Assembly (NCBI GenBank): GCA_002390825.1
Contig: DGQR01000026.1
Location: 1 to 5,660 of the forward strand
Direction: 5' to 3'
DNA from: Rhodoferax sp. UBA4409
GTDB taxonomy: Bacteria; Pseudomonadota; Gammaproteobacteria; Burkholderiales; Burkholderiaceae_C
Length of the DNA: 5,660 nucleotides
Shown: in pieces, positions 1-5,660 of the stretch
Position numbering within the stretch: position 1 is the first letter of the stretch
How the letters are laid out: each line of letters opens with the position of its first letter
Made by a program: the position numbers and the translations under genes
Notes under the pieces: generated by a model
Told to the model about the DNA's origin: nothing
The model's database searches: none
Seen by the model: the letters and a program-made list of their open reading frames with translations, nothing else

Positions 1-300
1 GCCTGGGTTTCATTTTTCGGCAAATCGGCTTACACCATGACTTTGGCGGCACGCCTGGCCCAGCAGACCGGTGCCCGAGTGGTGCTGGCTTGGGGCGAAC
101 GATTGGCCGGCGGTAAGGGCTTTCGGGTGTGTGTCAGGCCGTTTGACGAAGTGCTTTCTGCAGATGTAGTGCAGGCCACATTACAAATCAACCGCGCCAT
201 GGAGTGTGTCATCCATGAGCTACCCGGTCAGTATTTGTGGGGCTATGCACGCTATAAACAACCGCGTCAGCCCGAAGGGGCCCCGGAACAAAAAGGTTGA
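1..300 (+). CDS. lpxL: LpxL/HtrB-family lipid A late acyltransferase, C-terminal part (5' end outside window)
   Basis: This is the last 99 residues of a protein read in frame 1 from the window edge to the TGA at 298-300. The family consists of inner-membrane enzymes that transfer a secondary acyl chain from acyl-ACP to the lipid A precursor. What is visible is the C-terminal third: FGKSAYTMTLAARLAQQTGA (residues 7-26), matching the segment where the family has a hydroxyl-rich 'aa..La..tgA' helix, and the terminal signature QYLWGYARYK (77-86), equivalent to the 'yfWvHrRfK' end of LpxL/LpxM. The catalytic HX4D motif would lie upstream and is not seen. The next gene, 4 bases downstream, is a second member of the family, so the two are probably co-transcribed. 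Whether this copy is LpxL-like or LpxM-like in acyl position cannot be told from the fragment. Confidence 0.85.
   Translation, partial: AWVSFFGKSAYTMTLAARLAQQTGARVVLAWGERLAGGKGFRVCVRPFDEVLSADVVQATLQINRAMECVIHELPGQYLWGYARYKQPRQPEGAPEQKG
293..296 (+). promoter_or_regulatory. Shine-Dalgarno that sets the start of the second acyltransferase
   Basis: AAGG lies 8 bases before the ATG at 305, within the last codons of the upstream acyltransferase gene. It supports ATG 305 over the in-frame ATG at 206, which would give a 33-residue N-terminal extension without homology and a 95-base overlap with the preceding gene. Confidence 0.6.
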
Positions 301-304
301 CAGG

Positions 305-1165
305 ATGAGCCGTTGGATTTTGCGCGTGATGGAGTGGCTGGGTCGCCTTCCCCTGCCTTTGCTGCGGGCGCTTGGCGTCGGGCTGGGAGTCGCCTTGTTT
401 TTGCTGGTGGGTTCCCGCCGCCGAGTGGTGTTGACCAATCTGCGGATCTGCTTCCCGAGCCACACGCCTTGCCAGCGTGGGCGATTGGCAGTCAGTACTT
501 TTGTGGCGTTCGCTCAGGCGTGGCTCGATCGCGGCTGGCTTTGGCATGCCTCTGACGAGGTGATACGGACGCGATTGCAATTGACGGGTGCGCTCCATGA
601 GCTGGCCGGTAATGCTCCGACGATTTTGTTCGCGCCCCATTTCGTCGGGCTCGATGCCGGTTGGACCACATTGACGCAGCAAGTCGACCGGTCTTTCACG
701 ACGATTTACACCGATCAGGCGAATAAAGTGGCTGACGATTGGATTCTGGCCGGGCGCAAACGCCTCGGTGGCCGATTGTTCGGGCGGATAGAGGGCGTCA
801 AACCCATCATTGCCGGATTGAAAGCGGGGGAGCCTTTGTACCTGTTGCCGGATATGAACTTTGGTCCGGAGGAGTCTGTATACGTTCCGTTCTATGGGCG
901 TCCTGCGGCCACGGTGCCTTCACTCTCACGGTTCGCGCGCCTGTCCCGCGCGAAGGTGGTCCCGATTGTTTGCAAGTTGGTGCCTACCGGCTATGAGATC
1001 GAGGTATTGCCCGCTTGGACAGACTACCCCAGCACCGACCTACAAGCCGATACTGCCCGGATGAACCAGATGCTGGAGACTTACATCAATCGCATGCCTG
1101 CCCAATACTATTGGGTGCATAAGCGCTTCAAGGACCAGCCCGAGGGCTGGTATCCGCCTTATTGA
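305..1165 (+). CDS. lpxL: LpxL/HtrB-family lipid A late acyltransferase, second copy (286 aa)
   Basis: This is a complete lysophospholipid acyltransferase-family protein of 286 residues, a usual length for the family. It acts at the cytoplasmic face of the inner membrane, adding a secondary acyl chain to lipid A. Residues 13-36 form an N-terminal hydrophobic anchor. H112-D117 (HFVGLD) is the HX4D catalytic motif. L181-G187 (LPDMNFG) followed by VPFYGRPAATVPS (194-206) is the substrate-binding block. QYYWVHKRFK (267-276) is the C-terminal signature. N185 stands where E. coli LpxL (PDHD) and LpxM (PDQD) have Asp. The gene follows a paralogous acyltransferase by 4 bases, implying one transcript and two different acylation steps or specificities. 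Its TGA overlaps the stop codon of the convergent engB. Acyl chain and position cannot be assigned from sequence alone. Confidence 0.9.
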   Translation: MSRWILRVMEWLGRLPLPLLRALGVGLGVALFLLVGSRRRVVLTNLRICFPSHTPCQRGRLAVSTFVAFAQAWLDRGWLWHASDEVIRTRLQLTGALHELAGNAPTILFAPHFVGLDAGWTTLTQQVDRSFTTIYTDQANKVADDWILAGRKRLGGRLFGRIEGVKPIIAGLKAGEPLYLLPDMNFGPEESVYVPFYGRPAATVPSLSRFARLSRAKVVPIVCKLVPTGYEIEVLPAWTDYPSTDLQADTARMNQMLETYINRMPAQYYWVHKRFKDQPEGWYPPY

Positions 1166-1893
1166 GCAGCGGGGGCTTCGGCTGCGGTCGCGACGGGAGC
1201 TGGCAGATCGGGGTGGGCCCAGTCCCATAACAGAGTGGCAACGTCTTCAATCCCGGTGCGTTTGGTCGCTGAAAAGAGACGAACTTCGCCACCGCCCGCC
1301 TGTAGTTTGGTGATGGAGAGCACTTTGGCGCCCTCGCTGCGGGTGAGCTTGTCCGCTTTGGTCAGAATTACCAGGAATTTCAGGCCTTCCGCGACCCGGG
1401 GGCGGATGACGTCCAGCAAGATCTCGTCCAGCTCTGTCATGCCGTGACGCGGATCACACATCAGCACGATGGCTTTCAGGTTTTTGCGGGTAACCAAATA
1501 ATTGGCCATGACTTGCTGCCAGCGGATTTTGTCCTGCTTGGGCACCGCCGCGTAGCCATATCCGGGCAAGTCGGTGAGAACCGCGTCAGTAACGCCTTGT
1601 TTGCCCAGTGAAAACAGGTTGATGTGCTGGGTGCGGCCGGGTTTCTTGGAGGCGAAGGCCAGCTGTTTCTGCTGCGTCAGTGTGTTGATGCAGGTCGATT
1701 TGCCAGCGTTGGAGCGGCCAACGAAGGCGATTTCGGGTACATCCAATTCAGGAAGAAAGTGCAATTGCGGCGCGGTAGTCAGGAACCGCGCAGTGTGCAA
1801 CCACCCCAACGCAACCGCGGCGGCGCTTTTTTCCGGTGGGGTTGTGGGCTTGGGTGTTGGCGTTGTCGCCTTTGGGTTTTGTGTGTTGGTCAT
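1159..1893 (-). CDS. engB: Ribosome biogenesis GTPase EngB (YihA/YsxC), 244 aa
   Basis: EngB is a cytoplasmic TRAFAC-class GTPase that helps assemble the 50S ribosomal subunit. All five G motifs are visible: G1 GRSNAGKST (59-67), G2 T88 in KPGRTQ, G3 DLPGYG (108-113), G4 TKAD (178-181) and G5 SAT (208-210). The core is flanked by a Thr/Pro/Lys-rich N-terminal tail (about residues 2-25) and an Ala/Pro-rich C-terminal tail (231-244), which explains the length above the roughly 195-210 residues of the E. coli and Bacillus proteins. I chose the ATG complementary to 1891-1893. An in-frame ATG at 1959 would add 22 unconserved residues and run through the likely promoter. The start has no clear Shine-Dalgarno sequence. 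The gene is divergent from cytochrome c4 (70-bp gap) and convergent with the acyltransferase, overlapping its end by 7 bp. Confidence 0.95.
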   Translation of the reverse strand: MTNTQNPKATTPTPKPTTPPEKSAAAVALGWLHTARFLTTAPQLHFLPELDVPEIAFVGRSNAGKSTCINTLTQQKQLAFASKKPGRTQHINLFSLGKQGVTDAVLTDLPGYGYAAVPKQDKIRWQQVMANYLVTRKNLKAIVLMCDPRHGMTELDEILLDVIRPRVAEGLKFLVILTKADKLTRSEGAKVLSITKLQAGGGEVRLFSATKRTGIEDVATLLWDWAHPDLPAPVATAAEAPAAQ

Positions 1894-1963
1894 TGAAATT
1901 GAAGGTAAACCCAGACACGCATTGTAGAATGGCCCAGTTCCGGCTACCAGACACAACATTCCT
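1894..1963. promoter_or_regulatory. Divergent promoter region for engB and cytochrome c4
   Basis: This 70-bp gap must hold the signals for both divergent genes. The decamer ATTGTAGAAT at 1921-1930 reads TAGAAT on + (1925-1930) and TACAAT on - (1926-1921). Each matches the -10 consensus TATAAT at five of six positions, and the two overlap by two bases. No good -35 is seen at 16-18 bp for either direction; the nearest, TTGAAG at 1899-1904, is 20 bp from the + strand -10. The predicted + start would be near 1937, giving a leader of about 27 bases. Promoter location is inference, while the sequence symmetry is seen directly. Confidence 0.5.
1911..1954 (+). repeat. Short direct repeat CCAGACAC, two copies 36 bp apart
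   Basis: CCAGACAC occurs at 1911-1918 and 1947-1954, one copy on each side of the -10-like decamer. Both are soon followed by CATT (1919-1922 and 1957-1960). The placement is suggestive of an operator, but the repeat is short and could be chance; no known regulator motif is recognised. Confidence 0.3.
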
Positions 1964-2602
1964 ATGAAGTTGATCGCTCAATTGATTATTGCGGCCTCCG
2001 TGGCCGTACTCGCCGTTTCTTCCCATGCGGAAGAGCCGAAAAAAGAGTCAGCCAAAGCTGCAAAGCCGGATCTGGCCAAGGGTGAGGCTGCCTTTGGTGC
2101 AGTTTGTGCTGCCTGCCACGGTGCAGACGGAAACTCTGCTATCGCGGGTAACCCCAAGCTTGCCCAGCAGCATCCCGAATACTTGGTGAAGCAGCTCCAA
2201 GAATTCAAGTCGGACAAGAGAAATAACGCCGTCATGAAAGGCTTTGCTGCAGGCCTGAGCGATGACGACATGAAGAACATCTCCTTCTGGTTGGCCTCCA
2301 AGGCTGCAAAGCCCGGCTTTGCGAAGGACAAGGATCTGGTGAGCTTGGGTGAGCGGATTTATCGCGGTGGTATCGCGGATCGCCAAGTCCCAGCCTGTGC
2401 CGGATGCCACAGCCCAAATGGCGCAGGTATTCCTTCTCAATACCCACGCTTGAGTGGCCAGCACGCCGACTATTCGGTGGCGCAGCTGGTAGCCTTCCGT
2501 GATGGTGTTCGCAAAAACAGCCTGCAAATGACACAAGTGGCAGCCAAGCTGAATGACCGCGAAATCAAGGCGGTATCGGACTACATCGCTGGACTGCGCT
2601 GA
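1964..2602 (+). CDS. Dihaem cytochrome c4, periplasmic (212 aa)
   Basis: This is an exported dihaem c-type cytochrome that carries electrons in the respiratory chain, typically from the bc1 complex toward terminal oxidases. Residues 1-22 form a Sec signal peptide: a short basic start, a hydrophobic core IAQLIIAASVAVLAV, and an SHA|E cleavage site. Two class I cytochrome domains follow. In the first, C48-A-A-C51-H52 binds haem and M91 is the likely axial ligand. In the second, C145-A-G-C148-H149 binds haem and M189 is the likely ligand. The length and the paired-domain layout are those of cytochrome c4. The ATG has no Shine-Dalgarno sequence (upstream bases ACACAACATTCCT), yet the signal peptide begins exactly there, so the start is secure. 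The gene ends in an intrinsic terminator and precedes resB-ccsB, the machinery that attaches haem to its CXXCH sites. Confidence 0.93.
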   Translation: MKLIAQLIIAASVAVLAVSSHAEEPKKESAKAAKPDLAKGEAAFGAVCAACHGADGNSAIAGNPKLAQQHPEYLVKQLQEFKSDKRNNAVMKGFAAGLSDDDMKNISFWLASKAAKPGFAKDKDLVSLGERIYRGGIADRQVPACAGCHSPNGAGIPSQYPRLSGQHADYSVAQLVAFRDGVRKNSLQMTQVAAKLNDREIKAVSDYIAGLR

Positions 2603-2618
2603 TTCGTCAGCTTTCGGA

Positions 2619-2632
2619 GGTTCAGGGGAACC
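2619..2632 (+). other. Small hairpin in the 3' UTR of cytochrome c4
   Basis: GGTTC (2619-2623) and GAACC (2628-2632) form a perfect 5-bp stem with a 4-base AGGG loop, starting 17 bases after the cytochrome stop codon. No T-run follows, so it is not a terminator. It overlaps a GGAGG (2616-2620) that serves no visible start codon. It may be chance or a minor mRNA 3' structure. Confidence 0.3.
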
Positions 2633-2642
2633 AAAGAGAGCA

Positions 2643-2670
2643 TTGACACCCCAACAGGCGGGACCATCCT
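2643..2670 (+). promoter_or_regulatory. Possible resB promoter embedded in the terminator
   Basis: TTGACA at 2643-2648 is a perfect -35 match. At 16 bp it is followed by CATCCT (2665-2670), which keeps the A2 and T6 of TATAAT but only 3 of 6 positions. Transcription would begin near 2677, inside the right arm of the terminator stem, so this RNA would lack a complete hairpin and escape termination. The -35 is seen directly; the promoter as a whole is inference and the -10 is weak. Confidence 0.35.
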
Positions 2671-2691
2671 CTAGATGGCCCGCTTTTTTTT
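2658..2691 (+). terminator. Rho-independent terminator of cytochrome c4
   Basis: GCGGGaCCATC (2658-2668) pairs with GATGGCCCGC (2674-2683) through 10 base pairs. A2663 is bulged, the loop CTCTA has 5 bases, and eight T follow (2684-2691). It lies 56 bases after the cytochrome c4 stop codon. Its T-run ends only 12 bases before the resB ATG. Confidence 0.9.
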
Positions 2692-2703
2692 CGATTGTTT
2701 TTC

Positions 2704-4833
2704 ATGACCGTTTCCACCCAAGGTATTGAGATAAAGGCTGGCTCCCGTGCATGGCGCACAAGCGTCGAGCTTTTGTCGTCCATGCGCTTCGCCATTTCCT
2801 TGCTGACGGTGATTTGTATTGCCTCAGTGATCGGCACGGTACTGAAACAGCACGAGCCTTTAGGGAATTACATCAACCAGTTCGGCCCATTTTGGGCTGA
2901 GGTGTTCCAGCGTGCCAGTCTGTTCAATGTGTACAGCGCCTGGTGGTTTCTGTTGATCTTGGCGTTCCTGGTGGTCAGCACTTCTTTGTGTGTAGCCAGA
3001 AACACGCCCAAAATTTTGGTCGACCTGCGCTCCTACAAGGAAAACATCCGCGAGCAAAGTTTGCGCGCCTTTGGGCATAAGGCGCAGGCTGAGCTCGCAG
3101 AGTCGCCCGAGGCAGCAGCGCGACGACTGGGCGGGTTGCTAACGGGCGGCGGCTGGAAGGTCAAGCTGCAGTCCCGCGAAACTATGCGGGGCACTGGTTG
3201 GATGCTGGCTGCTAAAACAGGTGCCAGCAATAAGCTGGGCTACATCGCTGCGCACAGCGCCATCGTGCTAGTGTGCTTGGGAGGGCTGCTGGATGGTGAT
3301 TTGGTGGTGCGCGCCCAAATGCTGTTTGCCGATAAAACCCCCTTCAAGGGCGGCGGAATGATTGCCGATGTGCCCGCTCAGCATCGGCTTAGTGAACGCA
3401 ATCCGACGTTCCGTGGCAACGTGATGGTGTCCGAAGGCACCCAGTCCAGCACCGCGATTTTGAATCAATCCGATGGCATTCTTTTGCAGGAACTACCGTT
3501 TGCCATTGAGCTCAAGAAATTTATTGTGGAGTACTACTCCACAGGCATGCCCAAGCTATTTGCCAGTGATATCGTGATTCACGACAAAGCCACGGGAGAG
3601 CAGACTCCGGCCCGGGTGGAAGTGAATCACCCTGCCAGTTTCAAAGGGATTGAAATTTATCAATCCAGTTTTGATGATGGTGGCTCGACACTCAAGTTCA
3701 AAGGGGAGTCACTGCGCACCGCTGCGAAACCATTCGACGTGGACGGCGTAGTTGGCGGTAGCAGCGTTATTCAGGGCGACTCGTCTTCTGGTGCAGAGGC
3801 GCTGACTGTTGAGTTCACCGGTTTACGTGTCATCAATGTGGAGAATTTGACTGCCGATGCAGTTGGCAAGACTGATGTGCGCGGGGTGGATTTGCGCACC
3901 TCCATCAATGCCCAACTCGGAGCTGCCAATAAGTTGAAGGAAGGCAAGACACTGCGCAATATCGGACCGAGCTACAGCTACAAACTCCGCGATAAGGCCG
4001 GCCAAGCCCGAGAGTTCAACAACTACATGTTGCCGGTAGATCTGGGTGATAGGCAGTCCGTGTTTTTGTTGGGCATGCGGGAGAGTCCTGCGGAGTCCTT
4101 CCGTTATTTGAGAGTGCCTGCTGACGCAGAGGGCAGTCTGGATGGATTTTTGCGGGTGAGTCGTGCACTCGCGGACCCCGCGATGCGCCAGGAGGCCGTG
4201 CGGCGTTACGCCAGCAAAGCGGTTGATAAACAGCGAGATGATTTGATGGGGCAGTTGGCCGGGTCTGCGACTCGCGCGTTGACACTGTTTGCTGGTGCGG
4301 GTGGATCTGTGGCGGGTCTGCAAGCGATTTCCGACTTCATTGAGTCCAACGTGCCCGAAGCTGAGCGCAATAAAGCGGGTGAAGTGCTGGTCCGTATTTT
4401 GAATGGCGTTCTTTACGAACTTGTGCAGATGACCCGTGAGGCCGCGAAGCTGAAGCCATTGCCAGCTGATGCAGAGACCCAACAATTCATGACGCAGTCG
4501 GTCTTGGCGCTGAGTGATTTGCCGCTTTATCCCGCCCCGTTTTTGTTGAATTTGACAGACTTCACGCAAGTTCAGGCCAGCGTTTTCCAGGTGGCTCGTG
4601 CTCCCGGAAAAACCGTGGTGTACCTCGGTTGTGCCTTGCTGATTCTGGGGATTTTCGCCATGTTGTATGTTCGAGAGCGTCGCTTGTGGATTTGGCTGGA
4701 GCCGTTAGATGGCAGATCAGATATCTCTGCGGCAACGATGGCGCTCTCTACCAACCGGAAAACGATGGACGGCGATAAAGAGTTCGAACATTTGAAGCAT
4801 CGACTGCTAGCCCTTGAGGAACAAGAAAAATGA
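2704..4833 (+). CDS. resB: Cytochrome c biogenesis protein ResB (Ccs1), 709 aa
   Basis: ResB is half of the system II cytochrome c synthase. With CcsB/ResC it moves haem across the inner membrane and attaches it to CXXCH cysteines in the periplasm. Membrane segments lie at about residues 27-47, 78-98, 178-197 and 637-657. The loop of about 440 residues between the third and fourth is the large periplasmic domain. Family landmarks are SSMRFAISLLTVICIASVIG (25-44), YSAWWFLLILAFLVVSTSLC (77-96) and GYIAAHSAIV (179-188). H184 in this third segment is the probable transmembrane haem-ligand histidine known in CcsBA proteins. The length suits betaproteobacterial ResB, which is longer than the Bacillus form. 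I use ATG 2704; an in-frame TTG at 2695 would add only three residues. There is no Shine-Dalgarno sequence, and the leader is T-rich. The gene overlaps ccsB by 4 bases. Confidence 0.95.
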   Translation: MTVSTQGIEIKAGSRAWRTSVELLSSMRFAISLLTVICIASVIGTVLKQHEPLGNYINQFGPFWAEVFQRASLFNVYSAWWFLLILAFLVVSTSLCVARNTPKILVDLRSYKENIREQSLRAFGHKAQAELAESPEAAARRLGGLLTGGGWKVKLQSRETMRGTGWMLAAKTGASNKLGYIAAHSAIVLVCLGGLLDGDLVVRAQMLFADKTPFKGGGMIADVPAQHRLSERNPTFRGNVMVSEGTQSSTAILNQSDGILLQELPFAIELKKFIVEYYSTGMPKLFASDIVIHDKATGEQTPARVEVNHPASFKGIEIYQSSFDDGGSTLKFKGESLRTAAKPFDVDGVVGGSSVIQGDSSSGAEALTVEFTGLRVINVENLTADAVGKTDVRGVDLRTSINAQLGAANKLKEGKTLRNIGPSYSYKLRDKAGQAREFNNYMLPVDLGDRQSVFLLGMRESPAESFRYLRVPADAEGSLDGFLRVSRALADPAMRQEAVRRYASKAVDKQRDDLMGQLAGSATRALTLFAGAGGSVAGLQAISDFIESNVPEAERNKAGEVLVRILNGVLYELVQMTREAAKLKPLPADAETQQFMTQSVLALSDLPLYPAPFLLNLTDFTQVQASVFQVARAPGKTVVYLGCALLILGIFAMLYVRERRLWIWLEPLDGRSDISAATMALSTNRKTMDGDKEFEHLKHRLLALEEQEK
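4816..4820 (+). promoter_or_regulatory. Shine-Dalgarno of ccsB inside the end of resB
   Basis: GAGGA at 4816-4820 lies 9 bases before the ATG at 4830, inside the last codons of resB. Together with the ATGA stop/start overlap (4830-4833) it fixes the ccsB start and indicates translational coupling. Confidence 0.7.
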
Positions 4834-5660
4834 GTGCTCTACCTGCCGAATCCGCGGTGATATCTGCCAAAAATATCATCCTGGAGCTGAATGACAGCTA
4901 TTTCCGCCGGACTTGGTGGGAATGGGTTTTTGCCGCTCTCGTAATAGCGGGTGGCGTTTTTGCCTTCGCGCGTTATCACTCCGCGATGGATGTCTATGAA
5001 AAGGGCATCCTTTTGGGCGCTGTGCCTGCCGCGATCTGGTTGGGCTGGTTGTGGGCGCCTTTGCAGCGTCTGATGTTGCTGGTGGCGGTGTTGTCGCTAA
5101 CGGGCATTGCGGCTTACCAAGGCGATCTGGGCCGTGCTGAAACAGTGTTCGGGCTCAAGTATTTCTTATCCAGCCAGTCCGCGATTTTGTGGATGAGCAT
5201 GCTGTTCTTTATGGCGACTGCTTTCTATTGGGTGGCTGTTTTCGCCAAGGGCCGTGCCGGTGGCTTGGAGCTTATCGCCTCGCGTTTGGTGTGGGTGGCC
5301 GTCACCATGGCGCTGACCGGAACGATGGTGCGCTGGTTTGAAAGCTACCTGCTGGGCGCAGATGTCGGACACATCCCAGTCAGTAATCTGTATGAAGTGT
5401 TCATCATGTTTTGCTGGATGACCGCGGCTTTTTACCTGTACTACGAAGCGCAATACAAGACCCGCGCTTTGGGTGCGTTTGTGATGCTGGTGGTCAGCGC
5501 AGCAGTGGGCTTTTTGCTCTGGTACACGCTGGTGCGCGAGGCGCATGAAATCCAGCCCCTGGTGCCTGCCCTCAAAAGTTGGTGGATGAAGATCCATGTC
5601 CCGGCCAACTTCATTGGCTACGGCACCTTCGCCCTGGCCGCCATGGTGGCATTTGCCTAC
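4830..5660 (+). CDS. ccsB: Cytochrome c biogenesis protein CcsB (ResC/CcsA family), N-terminal part, cut by window end
   Basis: This open frame has 277 codons without a stop and runs to the last base. It is the polytopic partner of ResB in system II cytochrome c maturation. About eight hydrophobic segments are seen: near residues 30-49, 58-76, 80-97, 117-138, 151-167, 188-205, 213-233, and 259 onward. Family signatures are VRWFESYL (167-174) and GHIPVSNLYEVF (180-191), where the cytochrome c assembly domain begins, then KSWWMKIHVPANFIGYG (249-265). H256 is the probable first periplasmic haem-ligand histidine. The tryptophan-rich WWD haem-handling loop and the remaining conserved histidines lie beyond the window. 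The start is the ATG overlapping the resB stop as ATGA, with GAGGA upstream. CcsA and ResC are alternative names for this family; CcsB is usual in proteobacteria. Confidence 0.93.
   Translation, partial: MSALPAESAVISAKNIILELNDSYFRRTWWEWVFAALVIAGGVFAFARYHSAMDVYEKGILLGAVPAAIWLGWLWAPLQRLMLLVAVLSLTGIAAYQGDLGRAETVFGLKYFLSSQSAILWMSMLFFMATAFYWVAVFAKGRAGGLELIASRLVWVAVTMALTGTMVRWFESYLLGADVGHIPVSNLYEVFIMFCWMTAAFYLYYEAQYKTRALGAFVMLVVSAAVGFLLWYTLVREAHEIQPLVPALKSWWMKIHVPANFIGYGTFALAAMVAFAY

Noticed and set aside
206..304. N-terminal extension of the second acyltransferase from ATG 206
   Set aside because: It lies inside the coding end of the first acyltransferase, has no family resemblance, and ATG 305 has a well-placed AAGG and the expected N-terminus.
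209..682. 157-codon antisense frame opposite the acyltransferase genes
   Set aside because: It spans the junction of two well-supported genes, has low-complexity Arg/Gln/Pro-rich composition, and shows no family resemblance.
1894..1959. 22-residue extension of engB from the ATG at 1959
   Set aside because: It runs through the likely divergent promoter, adds no conserved residues, and would start 5 bp from the cytochrome c4 ATG.
2616..2645. Tiny gene using GGAGG 2616-2620 and TTG 2643
   Set aside because: The spacing of 22 bases is far too long, and the 28-codon frame runs through the terminator and into resB with no sensible product.
3823..4569. 248-codon antisense open frame within resB
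   Set aside because: It is Gln/His/Arg-rich with no recognisable domain. It is the kind of shadow frame expected opposite a real GC-rich gene, and resB on + is certain.
5166..5597. 143-codon antisense open frame within ccsB
   Set aside because: His/Gln-rich composition, no domain and no start signals; the + strand carries clear CcsB motifs across the same bases.
1..5660. Mobile element, defence system, CRISPR or other novel system
   Set aside because: All genes are recognisable housekeeping families in tight, ordinary spacing. No transposase, integrase, repeat array, tRNA or terminal inverted repeats were seen.

Overview
The window looks like chromosomal core sequence from a betaproteobacterium, most likely Burkholderiales and plausibly Comamonadaceae (Rhodoferax-like). 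I base this on moderately high GC, on the close fit of the long ResB protein to betaproteobacterial versions, and on the system II (Ccs/Res) cytochrome c maturation genes next to a dihaem cytochrome c4. The genus is an impression from protein sequence, not a computed placement.

Layout, left to right. (1) The 3' end of one lipid A late acyltransferase gene (1-300) is followed 4 bases later by a complete second acyltransferase (305-1165), forming a tandem LpxL/HtrB-family pair on the + strand. (2) The GTPase gene engB/yihA lies on the - strand (1893-1159) and converges on the second acyltransferase, with the two stop codons overlapping by 7 bp. (3) A 70-bp intergenic region (1894-1963) drives engB leftward and the cytochrome c4 gene rightward (1964-2602). 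It carries a nearly symmetric -10-like decamer readable in both directions. (4) The 101-bp gap 2603-2703 holds a small hairpin, a perfect TTGACA and a strong intrinsic terminator whose T-run ends 12 bases before the next start codon. (5) resB (2704-4833) and ccsB/resC (4830 to the window end, incomplete) overlap by an ATGA and form one translationally coupled unit.

Functionally there are two themes. The left side is envelope lipid A acylation plus 50S ribosome assembly. The right side is respiratory: cytochrome c4 is an exported protein with two CXXCH haem-binding sites, and ResB plus CcsB form the membrane machine that carries haem to the periplasm and attaches it to such sites. The substrate therefore sits directly beside its maturation machinery.

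I found no mobile element, CRISPR array, tRNA/rRNA, phage gene or unknown system. Protein-coding sequence covers nearly all of the window. The observations worth a second look are regulatory: the shared -10 element, the terminator placed against resB with a possible embedded promoter, the lack of Shine-Dalgarno sequences at three genes, and the convergent overlap.
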